Positions 1-7,828 of a DNA stretch of 35,688 nt are shown piece after piece (position 1 is the stretch's first letter; every line of letters starts with the position of its first letter). This stretch comes from Deltaproteobacteria bacterium (GTDB lineage Bacteria; Desulfobacterota; RBG-13-43-22). Under the pieces are notes generated by a model. The model saw only the letters and a list, made by a program, of their open reading frames with translations, was not told the DNA's origin and did no database searches. Where the stretch lies: NCBI GenBank assembly GCA_016219065.1, contig JACRCK010000273.1:1-35688 (forward strand). The letters run 5' to 3'. The translations under genes were made by a program, and so were the position numbers.

Positions 1-93
1 TCCCCCGGTAACATCAATTATGAGTCAACGTTCCCTTTTTTTAACCCCCTTGGGTAACATTTAATATGATCCAATTCGGGCAGGATATGACAG

Positions 94-122
94 TTGACAG
101 GGTCGCCTTTTCCGTTTATAAC
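94..122 (+). promoter_or_regulatory. sigma70-type promoter of tRNA-Arg
   Basis: TTGACA (94-99), 17-nt spacer, TATAAC (117-122), 12 nt upstream of the tRNA 5' end. Confidence 0.7.
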
Positions 123-134
123 TGAAACCCACAC

Positions 135-210
135 GCGCCCATAGCTCAGTGGATAGAGCGCCGGACTACGAATCCGTAGGTCGGGTGTTCGAATCACCCT
201 GGGCGCACCA
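135..210 (+). tRNA. tRNA-Arg (anticodon ACG), CCA encoded
   Basis: Acceptor GCGCCCA/TGGGCGC, anticodon loop CTACGAA, GTTCGAATC T-loop region, terminal ACCA. Confidence 0.95.
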
Positions 211-220
211 GAAAGATCCA

Positions 221-256
221 GGAGTCAGCCGGTAAAGGCTGGCTCCTTTTTTATTT
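221..256 (+). terminator. Rho-independent terminator after tRNA-Arg
   Basis: GGAGTCAGCC-GGTAAA-GGCTGGCTCC stem followed by TTTTTTATTTT. Confidence 0.85.
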
Positions 257-263
257 TAGAGTG

Positions 264-316
264 ATCGGATTGCAATCCTATTAATATTAATTTATAATCG
301 GATCGTAATCCTATTA
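264..316 (+). promoter_or_regulatory. Two ~20-bp direct repeats with palindromic core (putative operator) upstream of the ATPase gene
   Basis: ATCGGATTGCAATCCTATTA (264-283) and ATCGGATCGTAATCCTATTA (297-316), 33-bp spacing; GGATTGCAATCC is a perfect palindrome. Confidence 0.55.
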
Positions 317-333
317 TTCAGGGGGACGGCGAC

Positions 334-1569
334 ATGCTGGAGGACCTTTTCAGTCTCAGCCAAAATTTTTTAACGATCTATAACCGCCAATATGTCCGAT
401 ACTTCATCAAGACCCATCCGCTTCCGAATCGTTTTTCCATCATAGGGGGCCAACGGGGCGTCGGCAAGACCACGGCCATCATCCAGTTCATATTACGATC
501 CTATCCCGGGGATCTTTTCACCCCCAAAGCCTTATACATTCAAGCGGATCATTTTCTGGTGGCCGGTCAACGGCTCTATGAAATCGCCGAGGAGTTTTAT
601 AACCTGGGCGGCGAATTGATCTGCTTCGATGAAATCCATAAATACGCCGAATGGGCCGGCGAATTAAAAAGCATCCACGATACTTTTCCTAAATTAAAAA
701 TCATCGCCTCCGGAAGTTCGGCCCTGGAGGTCTATCGGGGGAGCCACGATTTGAGCCGCAGGGCGGTTGTTTACCGGATGTTCGGGATGTCTTTGAGGGA
801 ATATATCGAACTGACCACCGGCCTGGAGTTGACGGCCTTTACTTTGGAGGAGGTGGTCAAAAATCATCCCGCCTTGGCCCTGGAAATCACCAAAGCCCTG
901 GAACCGAAAAAAAAGAAAATCCTGGCGCTCTTCCGGGAATATCTGGATTTTGGTTATTATCCCTATTTTTTTGAATATAAAGATAAACGGCTTTTTTATC
1001 TTACTCTGGAGCAGAACATCCGCACCACCCTGGAGGGCGACCTGCTGACCATCTATCCGTCCTTGAGCGGGAATACGATCAAAAAAATAAAAAAACTCCT
1101 GGCTGTGGTCGCCGCGGCGGTCCCCTTTACCCCGGACTTGAAAAAGATAAAGACCCTGCTGGATATCGGCGATGAACGGACGCTGAAGACCTATTTGAAA
1201 TACCTGGAGGACGCCGGCGTCATTCTAACGGTTTCTGCCAAGGACCGGGGCCTCCGGTCTTTGGCTAAACCGGAAAAAATCTATCTCAATAATCCCAATC
1301 TGATCCAGGCTTTGGTCGGATCTTCTTCAATGAACAAAGGAAATATCCGGGAAACATTTTTTTTGAACATGGTCCAAAATTTATACGACGTTACCTTCCC
1401 GGCTAAAGGTGATTTCCAGGTGAGCAATCGCTATATCTTTGAAGTAGGCGGCCCCAAAAAAACGTATGACCAGATCAGGGACCTGCCCGATTCCTACCTG
1501 GCGGTCGATGATCTGGAACGGGGGATAGGGAACCGGATTCCCCTCTGGCTGTTTGGATTTTTGTATTAG
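334..1569 (+). CDS. ATP-binding protein, AAA_14/DUF4143-type
   Basis: Walker A GGQRGVGKTTAI, Walker B-like LICFDEIHKY, sensor IIASGSSALEV, DUF4143-like C-terminus. Confidence 0.85.
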   Translation: MLEDLFSLSQNFLTIYNRQYVRYFIKTHPLPNRFSIIGGQRGVGKTTAIIQFILRSYPGDLFTPKALYIQADHFLVAGQRLYEIAEEFYNLGGELICFDEIHKYAEWAGELKSIHDTFPKLKIIASGSSALEVYRGSHDLSRRAVVYRMFGMSLREYIELTTGLELTAFTLEEVVKNHPALALEITKALEPKKKKILALFREYLDFGYYPYFFEYKDKRLFYLTLEQNIRTTLEGDLLTIYPSLSGNTIKKIKKLLAVVAAAVPFTPDLKKIKTLLDIGDERTLKTYLKYLEDAGVILTVSAKDRGLRSLAKPEKIYLNNPNLIQALVGSSSMNKGNIRETFFLNMVQNLYDVTFPAKGDFQVSNRYIFEVGGPKKTYDQIRDLPDSYLAVDDLERGIGNRIPLWLFGFLY

Positions 1570-1830
1570 ATATCCCTCCTCGGGGAGCACCCGCAAAACC
1601 TGAAAATCTTCCCCGGCCCCCCTTTTCTAAGTGCGGAGACCGATTCATCCTCTGGCGTAAGGGGATTTTGGGATATCCCAACTTTACCTGAATGATTGAT
1701 TCCCTCAGCCATTTTGCCCTTTTTAAAAATGTTATGACGTGATCATTGGGTCGATGTAAATAATAAAGATCTGACCCTCGACTCTCTCAAGAAACTCCCA
1801 TCCGGGAAAACCGCGGCCCCTCCTCCTCAT

Positions 1831-1857
1831 AAAATTTTTTCGATTCGAAAAAATTTT
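1831..1857. repeat. 27-bp perfect AT-rich palindrome
   Basis: AAAATTTTTTCGA-T-TCGAAAAAATTTT. Confidence 0.7.
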
Positions 1858-1961
1858 TATTATCTGTTCTTGAAGCGGCGTTGAAAATCCGAATTCGGGA
1901 CTAAATCAGGGATAGAGAAATCGATAACGGTTGCAGATCAGCCTGTTATCAAACAAAATTA

Positions 1962-1989
1962 TTGACTACTAAACAATTCCCACTACACT
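1962..1989 (+). promoter_or_regulatory. Putative sigma70 promoter of the 2040 gene
   Basis: TTGACT - 16 nt - TACACT. Confidence 0.45.
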
Positions 1990-2039
1990 GAGAAATTTGA
2001 CGGCCCAAATGATTACTAGATCAAAGGAGAAGAAATTTC

Positions 2040-2738
2040 ATGAAAAGAATAATCTCTTTTGTTTTTGTGTTGGCAACCGCCCTATTGGTTAATAATATTT
2101 ATCCAAACCTGAGTTTCGGCGCTCCTGTTGGCGATGACATCCCTATTCAGGGCCGCCTAACTGATTCAGGCGGTAATCCCTTGACCGGAACATTTTCAAT
2201 GACCTTTGCACTGTATGATGACCCGGTTGAAGGGAATCTTATGTGTTTAAACACAGATACCGTTACCGTAGTTAATGGGCTGTTTAATACCATGATGGAT
2301 AATTGTACCGTATCGGATATTTCCGGGCTCCAGCTTTATCTCGGCATAAAAGTCGGGTCAGATCCTGAAATGACTCCCCGTCAAAAAATTGGGCAAGTCC
2401 CTTATGCCTCCAGTCTAAGAGCGGGAGCCAGGGGAATGGCCAAGGCTGGGGTTTATGCAAATTGCGGGTGGGCAGGGTCGTCATCGATTGTTAGATCCTT
2501 TAACAACGAAAACTCAGCGGTGGTGACCATAAGTCCCGGAGAAGGGATGGGTACTTGTCGGATTGATTTCGGTTTTAATATATCCCAACGGTACTGGACG
2601 GCCATTCCCCCTATGATAGGCCCCCGATTTGCCACCTGCTATTATGACCCCTCAGACCCGAATGATGTCCTGACCTGCTCAAGAGAAAACGGGAACGGGA
2701 TTCGGGAAAATGGACCGATCATTGTGATAGTTTATTAG
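2040..2738 (+). CDS. Secreted hypothetical protein with IQGRLTDSGGNPLTGTFSMTFALYD motif
   Basis: Signal peptide; SD aaaggagaag upstream; motif of secreted/tail-fibre-like exported families. Confidence 0.7.
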   Translation: MKRIISFVFVLATALLVNNIYPNLSFGAPVGDDIPIQGRLTDSGGNPLTGTFSMTFALYDDPVEGNLMCLNTDTVTVVNGLFNTMMDNCTVSDISGLQLYLGIKVGSDPEMTPRQKIGQVPYASSLRAGARGMAKAGVYANCGWAGSSSIVRSFNNENSAVVTISPGEGMGTCRIDFGFNISQRYWTAIPPMIGPRFATCYYDPSDPNDVLTCSRENGNGIRENGPIIVIVY

Positions 2739-2770
2739 TCTTGATTCCTGCGTCTGAAGGAGATAAGGGA

Positions 2771-3058
2771 ATGAAATCAACGAAAATTGTCGTTTCATTC
2801 ATAAGCCTTTTCTGTTTTTTATTAATCGCGATTACCGGATATGCGATGACTTCCCCCAATTATAAAATTGACTGGATTTTGCCGCTGACCGGTGCAGGCG
2901 GTGGGGAGACGGGTTCAATCAATTATAAGGTAAATGCCACATTAGGGCAGTCGGTGATCGGGTTACTTCAAAGCGCGAATTATCAGATAGGGTTGGGCTA
3001 TTGGTATAATATCCAGCCAGGACGAACCTATCTTCCTTTAATCCTTTTTCAACAATAA
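2771..3058 (+). CDS. Small secreted protein with C-terminal YLPLILFQQ
   Basis: Signal peptide from internal Met (ORF opens at 2741; SD ggagataaggg before 2771); SPNYKIDW...SINYKVNATLGQSVIG...ANYQIGLGYW pattern. Confidence 0.65.
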   Translation: MKSTKIVVSFISLFCFLLIAITGYAMTSPNYKIDWILPLTGAGGGETGSINYKVNATLGQSVIGLLQSANYQIGLGYWYNIQPGRTYLPLILFQQ

Positions 3059-3330
3059 AACAAATTGCCCAAGTCAAGGACTTGAAGGATTTTATAGATT
3101 GACAGGCCGCCGTCAAGACAAGATAAGTGCCCGGTCCCAAAGGCGGGTTCGTCATCCTTAACTTCCTTTGGGAAGTCCCAAAGGGGTTTGCCCCCGGACG
3201 GATCCAGATTGGCGATATTCTCGACGTTTCTTTTAAGAAATAGGGTCGGAAAGGAAAGCGATATTCAGTTGAATTCCTTAGCCTTCTATATTGACTGTAA
3301 AATCATCGTTGCGCTAATTATGGAAAATGA

Positions 3331-3615
3331 ACCGCTAAAATTGGATTTCCGCTTGACTCTAAATATGCCAAAAACAAGAAGGAAATTGAAATTGATTTGA
3401 CGAATAAGGAAATTCAATTTTCGCCATAAACAAAACCGTCTAAAGAAATGGAAACTCTGAACGTCTATCGGTTTAGTTTTTCCACCTTTGAAAAAGATCG
3501 GAAAGAGCGGGTGATCTGGAAAATTACCGGACAGGGAAAAAATGAAAAAGGGGAACTGGAAAAGTTGGGTTTCTTGTGGGGGAGTGAAATCAAAAAAATA
3601 GTTTTTATGAAATGA
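3331..3615 (+). pseudogene. Remnant ORF with an in-frame TAA (3427-3429), hypothetical
   Basis: Same frame reads ...GFPLDSKYAKNKKEIEIDLTNKEIQFSP*TKPSKEMETLNVYRFSFSTFEKDRKERVIWKITGQGKNEKGELEKLGFLWGSEIKKIVFMK*. Confidence 0.45.
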
Positions 3616-3645
3616 TCACCAAAAAATCAAGAGAGGTGGGCGCCG

Positions 3646-4062
3646 ATGAGCCGTAAGATTATGATAATTCCCGCCGTTTTGCTGAACCTTCTGCTGGCGT
3701 TTCAGATCACCCCTGTCCAGGCGCAGGAAGGGAAATATATCAATTATCTGGTCTTGGAAAATAATTCAGTTTATGGGGTGAAGGAAAACAAGGGGGGTAA
3801 AAACATCCCGGTGGAACTGAAAGGAGAAGAAAAAATTCAGGCTATTCTAACAGAATTTGCCATGAAGGACGAAATCACCCTTGGAATGTTAAAACCGGAT
3901 GGCTCGCATAAATATGTCTTAAAAGTCCTTTCTTCCGAGAAGAATACCTCCGTTAAACTGCTGCTCGAATGGTTAAGAGATAAAAGCCCGCTTAATCAAG
4001 AAAAGGCCTCCTATTTACTCAAGCAGTTGGGGTATAATAAAGGGAAGGGAGGAAATCCATGA
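3646..4062 (+). CDS. Secreted hypothetical protein
   Basis: Signal peptide MSRKIMIIPAVLLNLLLAFQITPVQAQ, SD agaggtgggcg. Confidence 0.7.
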   Translation: MSRKIMIIPAVLLNLLLAFQITPVQAQEGKYINYLVLENNSVYGVKENKGGKNIPVELKGEEKIQAILTEFAMKDEITLGMLKPDGSHKYVLKVLSSEKNTSVKLLLEWLRDKSPLNQEKASYLLKQLGYNKGKGGNP

Positions 4063-4493
4063 CCCACGAAGACAAAGGCAGTTATGGAAAAAAACGCCCG
4101 CCGGATCTTAAATTGAACCCGGCCATCGCCGAAAGGGTAAAACAGGGGAGCGCTGAGGGAAAGATATCCTGTGCCGCGGCCTTTAAAGTCGCCAGCGAAT
4201 TAAAAGTAGCCCCGGAGGAAGTAAGCGCTACGATAGATTTACTGGAAATACCCATCATTAAGTGCCAGCTCGGACTTTTTGGATATGCTCCCGTTAAAAG
4301 AGCGGTTAAGGCAGCCGAAACCGTATCCCCAGCCCTGGAGGCGGCCATCCGGGAATCCCTGGTTAAGGGGAAATTTCCCTGTGCTTCGGCTTGGGAGATA
4401 GCGCAGAAATTCAAAATAGCTAAAATGGAAGTCTCTTCAGCCTCTGAGGCCTTGAAAATTAAAATCTCTACCTGTCAATTAGAAACTTTTTAA
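4059..4493 (+). CDS. Hypothetical protein with two tandem ~50-aa Cys/HTH-like repeats
   Basis: Overlaps the previous gene (ATGA); internal duplication ISCAAAFKVASELKVAPEEVS...IIKCQLGLFG / FPCASAWEIAQKFKIAKMEVS...ISTCQLETF. Confidence 0.75.
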   Translation: MTHEDKGSYGKKRPPDLKLNPAIAERVKQGSAEGKISCAAAFKVASELKVAPEEVSATIDLLEIPIIKCQLGLFGYAPVKRAVKAAETVSPALEAAIRESLVKGKFPCASAWEIAQKFKIAKMEVSSASEALKIKISTCQLETF

Positions 4494-4638
4494 TTGAAAG
4501 ACGTCCTGATTTGATAAGCTTCCCCGGTGTGGATTTGGGTTTGGTTAGGTGATAAAAAGGGGGTCTTGAGGGCCAAACTATCCAAAAGGCTTTCTGGAGG
4601 CACTGTATTTCAAATACTTATATCTTTGTCCGGCCCCT

Positions 4639-4678
4639 GTTTTTATGCTTCGTAGATGGCCACAGTCGGCCAGAGGGG
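4639..4678. repeat. Short dispersed motif copy (cf. 20819-20861)
   Basis: GTTTTTATGCTTCGTAGATGGCCACAGTCGGCCAGAGGGG versus TTTTTCATGTTTCGTGGGCGGCCAGCGCAGGCGGCCAAGGGG. Confidence 0.5.
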
Positions 4679-4696
4679 ATAGCGCGAAAAGTAGGA

Positions 4697-5158
4697 TTAC
4701 CCGGTTTTAAAGGCCCACAGCTTGCTGCCCAGGAAATTGCTCAGGGTGGTTACCATAATAGCCAGGAGCTGGGAGAGGACCGCGTGCCAGTGTAAGCCGT
4801 CGATGAAAACCCAGAGCAGGGCCATGTTGACTAGGTAGCCGAAGAGGGTGACCAGAAAATAGCGGAAATACTGGCCCTTGGCTCCGGCCTGCCCGTTTTG
4901 ATGGGATTTGAAGGTCCAATAGCGGTTCCAGATGAAATTATTGGTCATGGCCACCATAAACGAGATGGTGCCGGCCAGGAGATAATGCCAGGACAGGATA
5001 TAGATGGCAGAGGTGTAAACGGCCAGATTCACCAGGACCCCGCTGGAGCCTACCAGGGAGAAACGGAGGAACTGATTGCCGGTGCGCCCGGAGGTGATCA
5101 GGCTTTGTTTGATATAAGCCAGATCGATATGGGAGTAGTTGTCCTTCAACCGCTTCAT
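4697..5158 (-). CDS. GtrA family membrane protein
   Basis: Four hydrophobic segments; FLRFSLVGSSGVLVNLAVY...NNFIWNRYWTF...FLGSKLWAF typical of GtrA. Confidence 0.88.
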   Translation of the reverse strand: MKRLKDNYSHIDLAYIKQSLITSGRTGNQFLRFSLVGSSGVLVNLAVYTSAIYILSWHYLLAGTISFMVAMTNNFIWNRYWTFKSHQNGQAGAKGQYFRYFLVTLFGYLVNMALLWVFIDGLHWHAVLSQLLAIMVTTLSNFLGSKLWAFKTG

Positions 5159-5159
5159 G

Positions 5160-5225
5160 ATTGGTTACTGGTTAAAAAACATTTGGGAATTCATTAACAA
5201 TTAAGAATTGAATATTGATTATTAG
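5160..5225. repeat. Dispersed repeat, inverted relative to 26871-26946
   Basis: TTGGTTACTGGTTAAAAAAC...ATTAACAATTAAGAATTGAATATTGATTATTAG matches the reverse complement of 26871-26946. Confidence 0.6.
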
Positions 5226-5269
5226 ATTCTTACGTAGCTTAATCTGCGAATTTGTCTCTAACTAAAGCC

Positions 5270-5345
5270 GGAGTATTGGAGTAATGGAGTGCTAGAGTAA
5301 TGGTCTTAAGCAATACTCCAATACTCCACCACTCCATTACTCCAA
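5270..5345. repeat. Inverted repeat built of GGAGTATT/GGAGTAATGGAGT units
   Basis: GGAGTATTGGAGTAATGGAGTGCTAGAGTAATGG ... CAATACTCCAATACTCCACCACTCCATTACTCC. Confidence 0.65.
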
Positions 5346-5405
5346 ATGGAAGTACTTCGGGTCAATAGAAAATTCAAAATATCTTTGGTTAGCCTTTGGG
5401 CTCTT

Positions 5406-7706
5406 TTATAAAAATGGTTCCAACAGGGCCTTCAGGCGGGCGCTGTTGGCCTCCAGGCTGAGGTCTTTCAACCGCTCCTTTTGAGCGGCGACGATTTGGT
5501 CCCGCCAGGGCCGATCCGAGACGACCCGGGCCAGTAATTCGGCGATCTCTTCCCAATTTTTTTGGACGAGGCCGAGGCCGGTGCCGCCCAGGGTCTCGGG
5601 AATGCCGCCGGTCAGGTAGGCCAGGACCGGGAGGCCGAAAAACATGCTTTCCATTAAGGGAACGCAGAAACCCTCATGCTCGCTGAGGCAGAGATAGGCC
5701 TGGGCGCTGGCATAGTAGGTTACCAGTTCCCGGAAGGTGGCAAATCCGGCGAAGCGCACCTGCTCGCCCAGACCCAGGTCCTCGGCCATCTGTTTCAAGG
5801 CCCGTCCGTAGTTGCGCATGCCGCTGTCCGTGCCCACCAGGATCAGGCGGCTGTCCGGGCGGTGCCTTTTTTGAAAGAGGTAGAAGACCCGGATCAGGTC
5901 CTCGATCTTTTTCTGGGGGGCGATGCGGCCCACGTGCAGAATGTTGACCTGTCCGTCGGCCAATTCCTTTTTCAGGCTTTCCTCGGGCGCCCGGTAATAA
6001 TCCTTGAAATCCAGGAAAATCGGCAGCACGCCGGTTTTTTTGAAACCGGCCTGCTCCAGGTCCCGACGGTTGTACTCGGAGACGCCCCAGCCCATTTCAA
6101 AGGCGGGGGCCAGTCGTTTCAATTCTTCGAGTCCCAGGGCGCAGCGCCGCTCCACTTCCGGATTGATACCCCGGAAAAAATGGGGCGGGGTGATGTTGTG
6201 GTAGATCAGGATCTTGCGATCCGGCAGGCGTCGGACGAACTCCGAAACCTCGGAGCCGATGGAAAAATGAAAGAGCAGCACCCGGTTGAAGCCGCTCTCC
6301 TCCCGGTATTCCCAGTAGGGCCGGGCCGCGCCGGCCAGCTTGGGATGCACATGCTGGGCGTAGATTTCCGAATCGAGTCCCCAGGACTTGAGCACCCGCT
6401 GAATGCCCAGCACGTCGTTGCCGATGGCGTCGCCGTAGCTGAAATCGGGAAGGATCTGGTGCAGGGCCGTTGGTTTTGGTGGTGCCATCATAGCCGTCTC
6501 CTGCCCCCTAGGCCGGGCCTCGCCCAGCTCCTCCCAGGTCTGCCGAAAAAGCCCGCTGAATTTTTCGCACACCCGGTCCCAGTGAAAATGATCCAACACA
6601 TATTGCCGTCCGTTGGCCGCCAGCGTCCGGCCCAGGTCCGGCCGGTCGAGGATCTCCCGCAGGCAGCCCTCAAACTCCAGATAGTCGTCAAAAAACAATC
6701 CACCCTGACTGCGGAGGCAATGTTCCACCGTGACCGGACAGTGGGCGTTGACCAGTACCGGGGACCCGCACAGCCAGGCCTCCATGATCACGATGGAAAA
6801 ACTCTCCATCACCGACGGCTGGCAGAAGAGGGCCGCACCGCCGTAGGCGTCGATCTTGTCCGGACGGGGAACGAAGCCGAAATCAAGGATATCCTCGCGC
6901 CGCTCCAGGGGGATGCGGACCGGGAGATTGCCGATCAGGACCAGCCGGAGCGGGGAAGGAAACCGTTTCTTGAACAGAGCGAAATAGTTCATCAGCAGGG
7001 GCGTATTCTTGCCCGCGTCCCGCCGTCCGGCGTACAGCAGGTAAGGATCGGTCAAGGCGTATTTCCGGCGGAACCGCTCGGGGTCCGGCGTGAGGTCCGT
7101 ATCGATCCCCTCGCCGAATAAGAAACACTGCTCCGGCTTCAGCCGGAACCGTTCCTGCCCCAGCGCCATTTCAGCCCCGGTGTGAAAGATATGTCCCCGG
7201 ACCCGCTGGTACCCTTCCTGCAAGAGGGACAGGCGGGCATAGCCCTCGTCGTGGAGACAGGGAATGATAAAGGACCGCTCCGGATGGATCCGGGCCCCGA
7301 AATAGCTGGTGCTGAACAGATAGGGGATAAAGACCAGCAGGTAGTCGGAACCGTGGCGCCGGAGGTGCTGATAGAGGCCGGGGCTGTTGATCATGTGTTC
7401 GAAAAAAAGCTTTTCTTCGTCCCGGCCGAGGGGCTCCTGCTTCATGATCCGCTCGTTCAGGCCTCCGAATAATTCGGCATTGCGCCGGGTCACGGCAAAA
7501 CGCTTGACCGGGACCCCCTCTACCCGGTAATCGCCGGGCCGGTAGTGGTTCAAAGACCAGTCGCCTTCGAAGTCCCGGACGCAGGTGGTCCAGACCTCCA
7601 CGTCGACGCCGCGCTGCCGGAGATTCTCCACCGTTCGACGACATTCGGCCTCGGCCCCGCCGGGGATGTCCTTGCCGTACCAGGGGCAAATGAAGGCGAT
7701 CCTCAT
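5406..7706 (-). CDS. Tandem-domain glycosyltransferase (two GT4/GT-B modules)
   Basis: N-terminal MRIAFICPWYGKDIPGGAE...LYAGRRDAGKNTPLL...VMESFSIVIMEAWLCGSPVLV; C-terminal NILHVGRIAPQKKIEDLI...LSEHEGFCVPLMESMFFGLPVLAYLTGGIPETL. Confidence 0.9.
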   Translation of the reverse strand: MRIAFICPWYGKDIPGGAEAECRRTVENLRQRGVDVEVWTTCVRDFEGDWSLNHYRPGDYRVEGVPVKRFAVTRRNAELFGGLNERIMKQEPLGRDEEKLFFEHMINSPGLYQHLRRHGSDYLLVFIPYLFSTSYFGARIHPERSFIIPCLHDEGYARLSLLQEGYQRVRGHIFHTGAEMALGQERFRLKPEQCFLFGEGIDTDLTPDPERFRRKYALTDPYLLYAGRRDAGKNTPLLMNYFALFKKRFPSPLRLVLIGNLPVRIPLERREDILDFGFVPRPDKIDAYGGAALFCQPSVMESFSIVIMEAWLCGSPVLVNAHCPVTVEHCLRSQGGLFFDDYLEFEGCLREILDRPDLGRTLAANGRQYVLDHFHWDRVCEKFSGLFRQTWEELGEARPRGQETAMMAPPKPTALHQILPDFSYGDAIGNDVLGIQRVLKSWGLDSEIYAQHVHPKLAGAARPYWEYREESGFNRVLLFHFSIGSEVSEFVRRLPDRKILIYHNITPPHFFRGINPEVERRCALGLEELKRLAPAFEMGWGVSEYNRRDLEQAGFKKTGVLPIFLDFKDYYRAPEESLKKELADGQVNILHVGRIAPQKKIEDLIRVFYLFQKRHRPDSRLILVGTDSGMRNYGRALKQMAEDLGLGEQVRFAGFATFRELVTYYASAQAYLCLSEHEGFCVPLMESMFFGLPVLAYLTGGIPETLGGTGLGLVQKNWEEIAELLARVVSDRPWRDQIVAAQKERLKDLSLEANSARLKALLEPFL

Positions 7707-7740
7707 GGCGAGTCACCAAAAGTAGAAAAACGATTCGGCC

Positions 7741-7828
7741 AAATTCGAAACGTTTTTGTTTTGATCATTGGATTTTCGGACATTGATTTTTGTTTCGGAT
7801 TTCGTGCTTCGAATTTCGAATTTATTTG
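7741..7828. repeat. TTCGAATTTCGAATTT-type intergenic repeat
   Basis: TTTTTGTTTCGGATTTCGTGCTTCGAATTTCGAATTT; same family as 18667-18726 and 34298-34480. Confidence 0.6.

Noticed and set aside
135-1569. Integrative element at tRNA-Arg
   Set aside because: No integrase and no duplicated tRNA 3' end (att) found in the window
3188-3400. 70-aa plus-strand ORF
   Set aside because: Different frame from the better-supported remnant at 3331-3615; no SD or motif
5270-5345. CRISPR-like array
   Set aside because: Units are too short, in inverted rather than uniformly spaced direct arrangement, and there are no cas genes
5676-7121. Long plus-strand ORF (481 aa) antisense to the glycosyltransferase
   Set aside because: Low-complexity G/Q/V/H-rich shadow ORF in GC-rich DNA; the minus strand has clear GT motifs
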